A stretch of DNA of 64,000 nt from Streptomyces sp. NBC_01288 (GTDB taxonomy: Bacteria > Actinomycetota > Actinomycetes > Streptomycetales > Streptomycetaceae): the NCBI RefSeq assembly GCF_035982055.1, contig NZ_CP108427.1, forward strand, positions 3,472,001 to 3,536,000, given 5' to 3'. The notes beneath the pieces are model-generated. The model made no database searches and was not told where the DNA came from. It was given only the letters and a program-made list of their open reading frames with translations. Numbering within the stretch: position 1 is the first letter of the stretch; each line of letters opens with the position of its first letter. The position numbers and the translations under genes are program-made. Of the stretch, positions 51,719 to 59,630 are shown piece after piece.

Positions 51719-52132
51719 GTGTCCCAGATCGCAGGCGAGCCCGCGACCCAGGACTTCGTGGAAGTCCGGCTGCCGGCTGCGGGCGCATACCTGTCGGTGC
51801 TGCGTACGGCCACGGCCGGCCTCGCAGCCCGTTTGGACTTCACCCTCGACGAGATCGAGGACCTTCGCATCGCGGTGGACGAGGCCTGCGCGATCCTGCT
51901 CCAGCAGGCCGTGCCGGGCTCGGTGCTCAGCTGTGTCTTCCGCCTCGTGGACGACTCGCTCGAAGTCACCGTCTCCGCCCCGACGACGGACGGTCACGCC
52001 CCCGCGCGCGACACCTTCGCCTGGACCGTGCTCTCGGCCCTGGCGGGCAAGGTCTCATCGGCAGTCGACGAGGACAAGACCGTTTCGATCAGCCTCTACA
52101 AACAGCGCGGCGCGGGACCCGGGCCGGCGTGA
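51719..52132 (+). CDS. Anti-sigma factor of SigH (RsbW-like)
   Basis: The product has 137 residues and a GHKL ATPase fold of the anti-sigma type: DEIEDLRIAVDEACAILL contains the N-box region and the final strand is KTVSISLYKQ. It is the homologue of the S. coelicolor SigH antagonist (named UshX, PrsH or RshA). It binds SigH and holds it inactive until stress. I chose GTG 51719, 6 bases after GGAGG; GTG 51713 is also possible. It overlaps sigH by 4 bases (GTGA), which keeps the two products in balance. Confidence 0.88.
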   Translation: MSQIAGEPATQDFVEVRLPAAGAYLSVLRTATAGLAARLDFTLDEIEDLRIAVDEACAILLQQAVPGSVLSCVFRLVDDSLEVTVSAPTTDGHAPARDTFAWTVLSALAGKVSSAVDEDKTVSISLYKQRGAGPGPA

Positions 52133-53262
52133 GGAACGGGGACGGGCCGGTGCGGGACGAAGAGCGCGGCACACGGGAGCTGCCGGCCGAGGGCGGCTCA
52201 GGCGGACCCCGCCGCACGGCGGACGACGGCTCCCTCGTGCCACGCGGCGGAATCCCCGAACAGGCCCGGCCGCACCCGGAGGAAGAAACCTCGGAGGCCG
52301 GTGTGATGGACGACGGTCAACGTGAGCAGGACGGTGCCGTGCGTATTGGTGGGGTCTCCCCCGTAGCCGGGGGTTCCCCCGCTCCGACTGGGTCGAGCGC
52401 GGGGGAGGAGGCGAAAGCTCGGGAAGGGGCGACGGGCCAGGCGATGAGCGAGCACGAGCGGGACAACGTGGCGGGCACGCAGAGCGTGCAGGTCACACGG
52501 CACGACCCCCAGGACCGCAGCGGGGCGCGCGCACTCTTCATCGAGCTGCGCACGCTCGATGGCGGCAGCGTCGAGTACGCGGAGCTGCGCAACCGGCTGG
52601 TCCGTATGCACCTGCCGCTCGTCGAGCACCTCGCGCGCCGCTTCCGCAACCGCGGCGAGCCGCTGGACGACCTGACCCAGGTCGCCACCATCGGCCTGAT
52701 CAAGTCGGTCGACCGCTTCGACCCGGAGCGCGGCGTCGAGTTCTCGACGTACGCGACCCCGACGGTCGTCGGCGAGATCAAGCGGCACTTCCGTGACAAG
52801 GGCTGGGCGGTGCGCGTCCCGCGCAGGCTCCAGGAGCTGCGCCTGTCGCTGACCACGGCGACGGCGGAGCTCTCGCAGCGGCACGGCCGCTCCCCCACGG
52901 TCCATGAGCTGGCCGAGAAGCTGGGCATCTCCGAGGAGGAGGTCCTGGAGGGCCTGGAGTCGGCCAACGCCTACTCCACGCTGTCCCTGGACGTCCCCGA
53001 CACGGACGACGAGTCCCCGGCGGTCGCGGACACGCTCGGCTCGTACGACGAGGCCCTGGAGGGCGTCGAGTACCGCGAGTCGCTCAAGCCGCTGCTGGAG
53101 GACCTGCCGCCCAGGGAGAAGCGCATTCTGCTGCTCCGGTTCTTCGGCAACATGACGCAGTCGCAGATCGCGCAGGAGGTCGGCATCTCCCAGATGCACG
53201 TGTCCCGGCTGCTGGCCCGGACACTGGCCCAGCTGCGGGAGAAGCTCCTCGTCGAGGAGTAG
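52129..53262 (+). CDS. sigH: Stress-response RNA polymerase sigma factor SigH
   Basis: The product has 377 residues from GTG 52129, or 272 from ATG 52444. The SigB/SigF-type sigma domains start near residue 130: region 2 (LVEHLARRFRNRGEPLDDL), region 3 (RVPRRLQELRLSL) and region 4 (MTQSQIAQEVGISQMHVSRLL). The N-terminal extension is Gly/Glu/Arg-rich with no known fold. S. coelicolor SigH is made in several lengths from alternative starts and processing, and the same seems possible here. It controls salt/osmotic stress and development. A dispersed palindromic repeat (52358-52405) lies in frame inside the extension. Confidence 0.92.
   Translation: MRNGDGPVRDEERGTRELPAEGGSGGPRRTADDGSLVPRGGIPEQARPHPEEETSEAGVMDDGQREQDGAVRIGGVSPVAGGSPAPTGSSAGEEAKAREGATGQAMSEHERDNVAGTQSVQVTRHDPQDRSGARALFIELRTLDGGSVEYAELRNRLVRMHLPLVEHLARRFRNRGEPLDDLTQVATIGLIKSVDRFDPERGVEFSTYATPTVVGEIKRHFRDKGWAVRVPRRLQELRLSLTTATAELSQRHGRSPTVHELAEKLGISEEEVLEGLESANAYSTLSLDVPDTDDESPAVADTLGSYDEALEGVEYRESLKPLLEDLPPREKRILLLRFFGNMTQSQIAQEVGISQMHVSRLLARTLAQLREKLLVEE
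52358..52405. repeat. Dispersed palindromic repeat inside the sigH extension
   Basis: Two adjacent hairpins: CCCCC/GGGGG (52358-52362 with 52369-52373), then CCCCCGCTC (52376-52384) with GAGC-GC-GGGGG (52395-52405). A repeat of this form is frequent in Streptomyces genomes, mostly between genes. Here it is translated as GGVSPVAGGSPAPTGSSAGE. Confidence 0.55.
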
Positions 53263-53277
53263 GACCGGCGAAAAAGG

Positions 53278-53736
53278 TCAGCTCTTCGGCTCTTCGGCTC
53301 CACGTCCAGGCCCTCGGATTCCGAGGGCCTGTGTCGTCGCCGGGTTCACCAGCAGCACCAGCGCGGCGACCGCGACCACCGCGAGCGCGATACCGGCCGG
53401 GATGGCCACACTGTCGGCCTGGAGCAGGTTGTAGGCCACGGGCAACGCCATGACCTGGGTGATGACGGCCGGACCCCGGCTCCAGCCGCGCCGTCCGATC
53501 AGCCCGCGCGCGGCCAGCAGCGGCAGCAGCGCGAGCACCACCAGGGTCACCCCACCGGTCACGGCCTGCTGCCGGTCGTCCGGTTCACCGGTGACACCCA
53601 GGACGAGCATCCACACGCCGGCGACGCTGAGCGCGAGGCCCTCCAGCGCGACGAGGACCGCCGCGTAGGTCAGCCGGCGCGGACGGGGTCCGTCGGGGCC
53701 GTCGGTCTCCGGGGCGGGGGTCTGCTCAGCACTCAC
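53278..53736 (-). CDS. Hypothetical membrane protein
   Basis: The product has 152 residues. A Pro/Asp-rich N-terminus (1-22) is followed by four membrane helices (about 22-48, 60-80, 92-108 and 113-133). Start GTG 53734-53736. I do not recognise the family. It is convergent with sigH with 15 bases between, and its start faces the lipid kinase gene. Confidence 0.7.
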   Translation of the reverse strand: MSAEQTPAPETDGPDGPRPRRLTYAAVLVALEGLALSVAGVWMLVLGVTGEPDDRQQAVTGGVTLVVLALLPLLAARGLIGRRGWSRGPAVITQVMALPVAYNLLQADSVAIPAGIALAVVAVAALVLLVNPATTQALGIRGPGRGAEEPKS

Positions 53737-53852
53737 CCCAGAAGGGTAGCCCTCGGGATCCGGCCCCAGGTGTTCAGGCTCACGCCGTCTCCTCTTACCC
53801 AACGCCTACCTCGGTATGGGCCGAGTACCCCCCAGTAGGTACGCTGCAACTC

Positions 53853-54821
53853 ATGCGTGCACTTCTCGTGGTCAATCCGGCGGCAACCACCACAAGCGCA
53901 CGTACGCGCGACGTCCTGCTCCACGCCCTCGCGAGCGAGATGAAGCTGGAAGCGGTCACCACGGAGCACCGGGGCCACGCGCGCGACCTCGGCCGGCAGG
54001 CCGCGGAGAGCGGGAACGTCGATCTGGTCGTGGCCCTCGGCGGCGACGGCACGGTCAACGAGGTCGTCAACGGCCTGCTGCACACCGGCCCCGACCCGGA
54101 GCGCCTGCCCGGCTTCGCCGTGGTCCCCGGCGGCTCCACCAACGTCTTCGCCCGCGCCCTGGGGCTGCCCAACGACGCCGTGGAAGCCACCGGCGCCCTG
54201 CTGGACGCCCTGCGCGAGGGCCGCGAGCGCACGGTCGGCCTGGGGCTGACCTCCGGGACGCCCGGCACCGAGGACGAGGCCGTGCCCTCGCGCTGGTTCA
54301 CCTTCAACGCCGGCCTCGGGTTCGACGCCGGGGTGGTCGGGCGGGTCGAACAGCAGCGGGAGCAGGGCAAGAAATCCACGCATGCGCTCTACGTGCGTCA
54401 GGTGGTCCGGCAGTTCCTCGGCGAGCAGCACCGCCGGCACGGGACGATCACGCTGGAGCAGCCCGGCGAGGACCCGGTCACCGATCTCGTGGTGGCCATA
54501 GTCTCGAACACCTCGCCCTGGACGTATCTCGGCAATCGCCCGATGTACACGTCACCTAAGGCGTCGTTCGATAAAGGCCTCGACGTACTCGGTCTCAGCC
54601 GCCTGTCCAGCGCCGCGGTTGCCCGGTATGGCACCCAGTTGCTCACTTCGTCCCCCGAACGCGGGCCCCATGGCAAGCACGCTGCGGCCCTGCACGACCT
54701 GAGTGAGTTCACCTTGCATTCGAAGGTCCCCCTGCCCCTCCAGATGGACGGCGACCACCTCGGACTGCGTACGAGCGTGACGTTCACAGGCGTACGCCGT
54801 GCACTGCGTGTGATTGTGTGA
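53853..54821 (+). CDS. Diacylglycerol kinase family lipid kinase
   Basis: The product has 322 residues. The catalytic domain carries VALGGDGTVNEVVNGL near residue 65 and VPGGSTNVFARALGLP near 92, with the later LGFDAGVVGRVE segment. It phosphorylates diacylglycerol or a related lipid at the membrane. ATG 53853. It lies between sigH and wblE in the same order as in other Streptomyces. Confidence 0.9.
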   Translation: MRALLVVNPAATTTSARTRDVLLHALASEMKLEAVTTEHRGHARDLGRQAAESGNVDLVVALGGDGTVNEVVNGLLHTGPDPERLPGFAVVPGGSTNVFARALGLPNDAVEATGALLDALREGRERTVGLGLTSGTPGTEDEAVPSRWFTFNAGLGFDAGVVGRVEQQREQGKKSTHALYVRQVVRQFLGEQHRRHGTITLEQPGEDPVTDLVVAIVSNTSPWTYLGNRPMYTSPKASFDKGLDVLGLSRLSSAAVARYGTQLLTSSPERGPHGKHAAALHDLSEFTLHSKVPLPLQMDGDHLGLRTSVTFTGVRRALRVIV

Positions 54822-55141
54822 GCAGAAAGGGCTGAAGTCCTTTCACTCGAACGTTTAGACCAGGGTCCACCCCATGGAAGTACGGCTGTGACCTAGTCGA
54901 CACCGAGGAATCAAAAAAAACTTTCCGGAAGGGGTTGTATCCGCCGCTGAGGTTTGCGAGTCTCTACGTGGCGATCGAGACGGCCCGCAACACCGGCCTC
55001 CACGGATCACCGGAACCCCTCTTCAATCCACAGGACCTCCGCCAGTGAACCTGGCGTTCGGCCCTTCACTTGTTGAGGGATTCGTGAAAGCGTTCACATT
55101 CACAAGCAACCCGCACGTAATACCAAGGAGAGGTAGCAGCC
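54822..55141 (+). other. wblE upstream region
   Basis: About 320 bases. It starts with a weak hairpin (54825-54844) and has an A8 run at 54914-54921 and GTGAAAGCGTTCACATTCACA (quoted here in part, GTGAAAGCGTTCAC) near 55083, an imperfect palindrome about 45 bases before wblE that could be a regulator site. GGAGAGG precedes the wblE ATG. Confidence 0.45.
54825..54844 (+). terminator. Weak hairpin after lipid kinase gene
   Basis: GAAAGGGCT-GA-AGTCCTTTC, with one G-T pair, 3 bases after the stop. It is short and has no long T-run. Confidence 0.4.
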
Positions 55142-55399
55142 ATGGACTGGCGTCACAACGCCGTTTGCCGCGAGGAAGACCCCGAGCTCTTCTTCCCCAT
55201 CGGCAACACCGGTCCTGCGCTGCTGCAGATCGAGGAAGCCAAGGCCGTCTGCCGTCGCTGTCCCGTTATGGACCAGTGTCTGCAGTGGGCGCTCGAGTCC
55301 GGCCAGGACTCCGGCGTCTGGGGTGGTCTCAGCGAGGACGAGCGCCGCGCCATGAAGCGCCGCGCCGCTCGCAACCGTGCCCGTCAGGCCTCCGCCTGA
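55142..55399 (+). CDS. wblE: WhiB-family iron-sulphur regulator WblE
   Basis: The product has 85 residues. Four Cys (9, 37, 40, 46) bind a [4Fe-4S] cluster, and GVWGG near residue 58 with the basic tail KRRAARNRARQA interacts with the sigma factor and DNA. The sequence and its position next to the lipid kinase and PAS kinase genes match wblE (orthologue of mycobacterial WhiB1), which is thought to be essential. GGAGAGG lies 6 bases before the ATG. Confidence 0.92.
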   Translation: MDWRHNAVCREEDPELFFPIGNTGPALLQIEEAKAVCRRCPVMDQCLQWALESGQDSGVWGGLSEDERRAMKRRAARNRARQASA

Positions 55400-55509
55400 C
55401 GCCCACCCTGCTAACAGCCTGAGCTTGGCGGCGCGTACAGCGAGTACGCATCTCCCGCCCCCGAGCCGCAGCGCGCAGTACCCCCGATGCGCATAGCAAC
55501 GAGCGACTG

Positions 55510-55540
55510 GCCCCGGATCACCCAGTGATCCGGGGCTCTT
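55510..55540 (+). terminator. Intrinsic terminator after wblE
   Basis: Perfect 12-bp stem (55510-55521 with 55525-55536), loop CCA, followed by TCTTTGC. It lies 110 bases after the wblE stop and before the convergent kinase gene. Confidence 0.85.
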
Positions 55541-55628
55541 TGCTGTTCACGTACACCTGCGGCTGTTCAAGCACCCACGCGCGTACGGCAGTTCGGGCCC
55601 TCGCGTGTGAAGATCGCGTGCACGTACG

Positions 55629-57104
55629 TCACTTGTGCGCCTCCACCGGGACGTCCAGGATCACCCGGGTCCCCCGCTCCGGGCCCGGCACCATGTCGAA
55701 CGTGCCGCCCAACTCGCCCTCCACCAGCGTCCGTACGATCTGGAGGCCCAGGTTGCCTGAGCGGTGCGGGTCGAATCCCTCGGGGAGGCCTACGCCGTCG
55801 TCCTGCACGGTGACCAGGAGGCGGGCGTCCTTCGTGGTGCCGCCGCGGACCGCGGAGACCTCGACCGTGCCCGTCTCGCCCTCGCGGAAGCCGTGTTCGA
55901 GGGCGTTCTGAAGGATTTCGGTGAGGACCATGGAGAGCGGGGTGGCGACCTCGGCGTCCAGTATTCCGAAGCGTCCGCTGCGCCGGCCGGTGACCTTGCC
56001 CGGGGAGATCTCGGCGACCATCGCGAGCACCCGGTCGGCGATCTCGTCGAACTCCACACGCTCGTCCAGGTTCTGGGACAGCGTCTCGTGCACGATCGCG
56101 ATCGAACCGACCCGGCGTACGGCCTCCTCCAGGGCCTCCCGGCCGCTCTCGGAGTCGATGCGGCGGGCCTGGAGTCGCAACAGGGCGGCGACCGTCTGGA
56201 GGTTGTTCTTCACCCGGTGGTGGATCTCCCGGATGGTCGCGTCCTTGGTGATCAACTCCCGCTCGCGGCGCCGCAGTTCGGTGACGTCCCGGAGCAGCAC
56301 CAGTGAACCGATGCGGGTGCCCTTGGGTTTGAGGGGGATCGCCCGGAACTGGATCACCCCGTCCCGCGCCTCGATCTCGAACTCGCGCGGCGCCCAGCCG
56401 CTGGCCAGCTTGGCGAGTGCCTCGTCCACCGGGCCCCGGGTCGGGGCGAGTTCGGCGGTGGTCGTACCAAGGGGCTGGCCGACGAGGTCGGTGGCGAGGC
56501 CCATCCGGTGGTACGCGGAGAGGGCGTTGGGCGAGGCGTACTGCACGATGCCGTCGCCGTCGAGGCGGATCAGTCCGTCGCCGACGCGCGGCGAGGCGTC
56601 CATGTCGACCTGCTGGTTCGGGAACGGGAAGGAACCGGCCGCGATCATCTGCGCGAGGTCCGACGCGCTCTGGAGATAGGTCAGTTCGAGGCGGCTGGGG
56701 GTGCGCACGGTGAGGAGGTTGGTGTTGCGCGCGATGACACCCAGGACGCGCCCGTCCCGTCGTACCGGAATCGACTCGACGCGGACGGGGACCTCTTCGC
56801 GCCACTCGGGGTCACCCTCGCGGACGATCCGGCCCTCGTCCAGGGCCGCGTCCAGCATGGGGCGGCGGCCGCGCGGGACGAGGTGGCCGACCATGTCGTC
56901 CTGGTACGAGGTGGGCCCGGTGTTCGGCCGCATCTGGGCGACGGAGACGTAGCGGGTGCCGTCACGCGTGGGGACCCACAGGACCAGGTCGGCGAAGGAG
57001 AGGTCGGAGAGCAGTTGCCACTCCGAGACCAGCAGGTGCAGCCACTCGAGATCGGAGTCGTCGAGTGCTGTGTGCTGGCGTACGAGTTCGTTCATGGAGG
57101 GCAC
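55629..57104 (-). CDS. Cytoplasmic sensor histidine kinase (GAF-PAS-HisKA_2, PdtaS type)
   Basis: The product has 491 residues with no membrane helix. A GAF-like N-terminus (about 15-150) is followed by a PAS domain (165-285), HisKA_2 with EIHHRVKNNLQTVAALL (His near 296) and a HATPase domain with N-box EILQNALEHGF and NLGLQIVRTLVE. It resembles PdtaS of mycobacteria, whose partner is an antiterminator response regulator (PdtaR/ANTAR) encoded elsewhere. GTG 57102-57104 or ATG 57093-57095 may be the start. A dre-like site lies 233 bases upstream of the start. Confidence 0.88.
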   Translation of the reverse strand: MPSMNELVRQHTALDDSDLEWLHLLVSEWQLLSDLSFADLVLWVPTRDGTRYVSVAQMRPNTGPTSYQDDMVGHLVPRGRRPMLDAALDEGRIVREGDPEWREEVPVRVESIPVRRDGRVLGVIARNTNLLTVRTPSRLELTYLQSASDLAQMIAAGSFPFPNQQVDMDASPRVGDGLIRLDGDGIVQYASPNALSAYHRMGLATDLVGQPLGTTTAELAPTRGPVDEALAKLASGWAPREFEIEARDGVIQFRAIPLKPKGTRIGSLVLLRDVTELRRRERELITKDATIREIHHRVKNNLQTVAALLRLQARRIDSESGREALEEAVRRVGSIAIVHETLSQNLDERVEFDEIADRVLAMVAEISPGKVTGRRSGRFGILDAEVATPLSMVLTEILQNALEHGFREGETGTVEVSAVRGGTTKDARLLVTVQDDGVGLPEGFDPHRSGNLGLQIVRTLVEGELGGTFDMVPGPERGTRVILDVPVEAHK

Positions 57105-57451
57105 GTCTGCGAGCGTACCCGCCGGTCTGTACCTGTCCTAAAAACACCCGCGGGCCGCGGCGCCTGAGAGGGACCCTCAGCCCTCTCGGCACCGCAGCCC
57201 GGAGCAGCAACGGCCACGGGGTGTGCGGTCCCGATCGGCCGATGGATGAGGAGCCGGGGCAGTCAGGGCAGAGAGCCTCGGTTCCTCGGTCCGTCCTCCT
57301 GTGCGGGGAGGACGGAGGCTTACGCCGTTAACACATTGTGGACTAGACCACATTCCGTGTCCATGCTTTGAAGGATGTTGACGAGCCTAACCGTGTCGAG
57401 TCCTGTGCGGGACTGATTGGTCATGGGAATTTCCGTGGCCGGAACACGGGC
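57105..57451. other. Intergenic region between PAS kinase and SIS genes
   Basis: About 347 bases. It should hold the leftward promoter of the kinase gene and the 3' end of the SIS transcript. The dre-like palindrome (57337-57352) is the main recognisable feature. No gene or clear terminator is seen. Confidence 0.5.
57337..57352. promoter_or_regulatory. dre-like DasR operator upstream of PAS kinase gene
   Basis: TGTGGACTAGACCACA fits the DasR-responsive element ACTGGTCTAGACCAGT at 11 of 16 positions, including the core TGG-N-CTAGACCA. It lies 233 bases upstream of the sensor kinase start and 100 bases beyond the stop of the SIS gene. Confidence 0.5.
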
Positions 57452-58522
57452 TCAGCGGGTCTCCGTCACCTTGGCCAGGGCGCGGGGCGCGTCCGGGTCC
57501 TGGCCGCGGGCGATGGTGACCTCGTAGGCGAGGAGCTGGAGCGGGAGGATCTCCAGGATCGGCTGGAGTTCCTCGGGGACGCCCTCCACGGGCAGGACGA
57601 AACCGGCCGAGGCCTGGTCGACCTGGCCGGCCGGGCCGATGACGACGAGGTCGGCGCCCCGGCCGCGCAGCCGGTCGAGGACGGGCTGGAGGGCGGAGCC
57701 GCCCTTGCCGGCCGTCACGACCGCGATGACCGGGGAGACGTTGTCGACCATGGCGAGGGGGCCGTGCAGGAGGTCGGCGCCGGAGTAGGCGAGCGCGGGG
57801 ATGTAGCTGGTCTCCATCAGCTTGAGGGCGGCTTCCTTGGCGGTGGGATAGCCGTAGCCGCGCGAGGTGATCACCATACGTTCGGCGAAGCGGTAGCGGG
57901 AGGCGAGGGTGCGGACCTCGTCCTGGCGGGCGAGGAGCTGCTCGGCGAGGTCGGGCAGCGTCTTGGCGGCCGCGCCGTCGCCGCCGCGCAGGCCCTCGAC
58001 GAAGAGGTAGAGGGCGAGCAGGGAGGCCGTGTACGTCTTGGTCGCGGGGAGGGCCTTCTCCGGGCCGGCCATGATGTCGACGTGGTACTCCGATACGGCG
58101 GCCAGGGGTGAGTCCGGGTTGTTGGTCACGGCGACCGTGATCGCGCCGGCCTCCCGGGCGGCCCGGGTCGAGGCGACCAGGTCCGGGGAGCCGCCGGACT
58201 GACTGACGGTGACGACGAGGACGTCGGTCAGATCGGGGCGGGCGCCGTAGGCCGTGGTGGTCGACATCGAGGTGAGTCCGCAGGGCAGGCCGAGGCGGAT
58301 CTCCAGGAGGTACTTCGCGTAGAGGGCCGCGTTGTCGGAGGTGCCGCGGGCGGTGAGCAGCACGAAGCGGGGCCTGCGGGCGGCGACCTCCTGGGCGACC
58401 TGGCGGATGCGCGGGGCACCCTCGTCCAGGATGCGGCGCAGGACCGCGGGCTGCTCGGCCATCTCGCGGGCCATGATCCGGCCGGGGAGTTCACTGTCGG
58501 GGGCCGGGGTCGTGGCGGTCAT
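57452..58522 (-). CDS. SIS-domain protein (glucosamine-6-phosphate deaminase/GlmS-like)
   Basis: The product has 356 residues with two SIS sugar-isomerase domains (about 30-190 and 200-350). VLLTARGTSDNAALYAKY near 55 and VVTVSQSGGSPDLV near 105 bind the phosphosugar; the C-terminal half has SRGYGYPTAKEAALKLMET. It lacks the glutaminase domain of GlmS. Members isomerise or deaminate aminosugar phosphates. It is divergent from nagB and shares its control region, so a role in GlcNAc/chitobiose use is likely. GGAGGA precedes ATG 58520-58522. Confidence 0.85.
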   Translation of the reverse strand: MTATTPAPDSELPGRIMAREMAEQPAVLRRILDEGAPRIRQVAQEVAARRPRFVLLTARGTSDNAALYAKYLLEIRLGLPCGLTSMSTTTAYGARPDLTDVLVVTVSQSGGSPDLVASTRAAREAGAITVAVTNNPDSPLAAVSEYHVDIMAGPEKALPATKTYTASLLALYLFVEGLRGGDGAAAKTLPDLAEQLLARQDEVRTLASRYRFAERMVITSRGYGYPTAKEAALKLMETSYIPALAYSGADLLHGPLAMVDNVSPVIAVVTAGKGGSALQPVLDRLRGRGADLVVIGPAGQVDQASAGFVLPVEGVPEELQPILEILPLQLLAYEVTIARGQDPDAPRALAKVTETR

Positions 58523-58672
58523 GCGGGGTCCTCCGGAGGTCGGTCGGGGCAGTGCTGCGGTGCCCATTTCACCCCCTCTGCGCGAGGTGCGCCCCTGTTG
58601 GGCGGTTACCGGTTCCCGGACAGGCGGCGAACTCTGGGAGGCAGGAGCCTCCTCTGTTAGATTGGTGCGCGG

Positions 58673-58688
58673 ATTGGTCTAAACCACA
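58673..58688 (+). promoter_or_regulatory. DasR operator (dre) upstream of nagB
   Basis: ATTGGTCTAAACCACA matches the dre consensus ACTGGTCTAGACCAGT at 12 of 16 positions. It lies 49 bases before the nagB start and 150 bases from the start of the divergent SIS gene. nagB is an established DasR target in S. coelicolor. Confidence 0.8.
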
Positions 58689-58736
58689 CAGCTCCTCCGG
58701 GTTCCTCGAAGCCCCTCTGCAGAACGGCAGGCCAGC

Positions 58737-59522
58737 GTGGAAGTTGTCATCGTTCCGGACGCCAAGTCGGGTGGCGAACTGATCGCCGAGGCCATGGCAC
58801 AGCTCCTCCGGCGCAAGCCGGACGCCCTTCTCGGCGTGGCCACCGGGTCGACGCCGCTGCCCATCTACGAAGCCCTCGCCGCCAAGGTACGGGCCGGGGC
58901 CGTGGACACCTCGCGGGCCCGGATCGCCCAGCTCGACGAGTACGTGGGGCTGCCCGCCGAGCACCCGGAGTCGTACCGCTCGGTCCTGCGGCGCGAGGTG
59001 CTGGAGCCGCTCGGGGTCGGGATCGACGCGTTCATCGGGCCGGACGGGACCGCCGCCGACGTGCAGGCGGCGTGCGAGGCGTACGACCGGGCACTGGGCG
59101 AGGCCGGCGGGGTGGACCTTCAGATACTGGGGATCGGGACCGACGGGCACATCGGGTTCAACGAACCGTGCTCGTCGCTCGCCTCGCGGACCCGGATCAA
59201 GACGCTCACCGAGCAGACGCGGGTGGACAACGCGCGGTTCTTCGACGGCGACATCGAGCAGGTGCCGCACCACGTCATCACGCAGGGCATCGGCACGATC
59301 CTGGAGGCCCGGCACCTGGTGCTGCTCGCGACCGGGGAGGGCAAGGCGGACGCGGTCGCCGCGACCGTGGAGGGACCGGTCGCCGCGGTGTGCCCGGCGT
59401 CGGCGCTCCAGTTGCACCGGCACGCGACGGTCGTGGTCGACGAGGGGGCCGCGTCCAAGCTGAAGCTCGCGGACTATTTCCGGCACACGTTCGTCAACAA
59501 GCCGGACTGGCAAGGGATCTGA
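58737..59522 (+). CDS. nagB: Glucosamine-6-phosphate deaminase
   Basis: The product has 261 residues, the usual NagB length. LGVATGSTPLPIYEAL near residue 36 binds phosphate, the catalytic Asp is in LDEYVGL near 66, and GIGTDGHIGFNEP near 135 with the His is characteristic. It converts glucosamine-6-phosphate to fructose-6-phosphate and ammonia and connects GlcNAc use to glycolysis. GTG start at 58737. The dre site upstream indicates repression by DasR. Confidence 0.95.
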   Translation: MEVVIVPDAKSGGELIAEAMAQLLRRKPDALLGVATGSTPLPIYEALAAKVRAGAVDTSRARIAQLDEYVGLPAEHPESYRSVLRREVLEPLGVGIDAFIGPDGTAADVQAACEAYDRALGEAGGVDLQILGIGTDGHIGFNEPCSSLASRTRIKTLTEQTRVDNARFFDGDIEQVPHHVITQGIGTILEARHLVLLATGEGKADAVAATVEGPVAAVCPASALQLHRHATVVVDEGAASKLKLADYFRHTFVNKPDWQGI

Positions 59523-59544
59523 CGCGGTCTCACATCCGTACATG

Positions 59545-59581
59545 CCGGTGCCGGGCCCGCTCGTGGAGGGCCCGGCACCGG
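59545..59581. terminator. Bidirectional terminator between nagB and GH3 gene
   Basis: Perfect 14-bp stem (59545-59558 with 59568-59581) and a 9-base loop, between convergent genes. Confidence 0.85.
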
Positions 59582-59630
59582 TGTATTCGGAGGTGTTCCC
59601 CCGGGTCGGGGTCGCTCCCCCGGCTCACGG

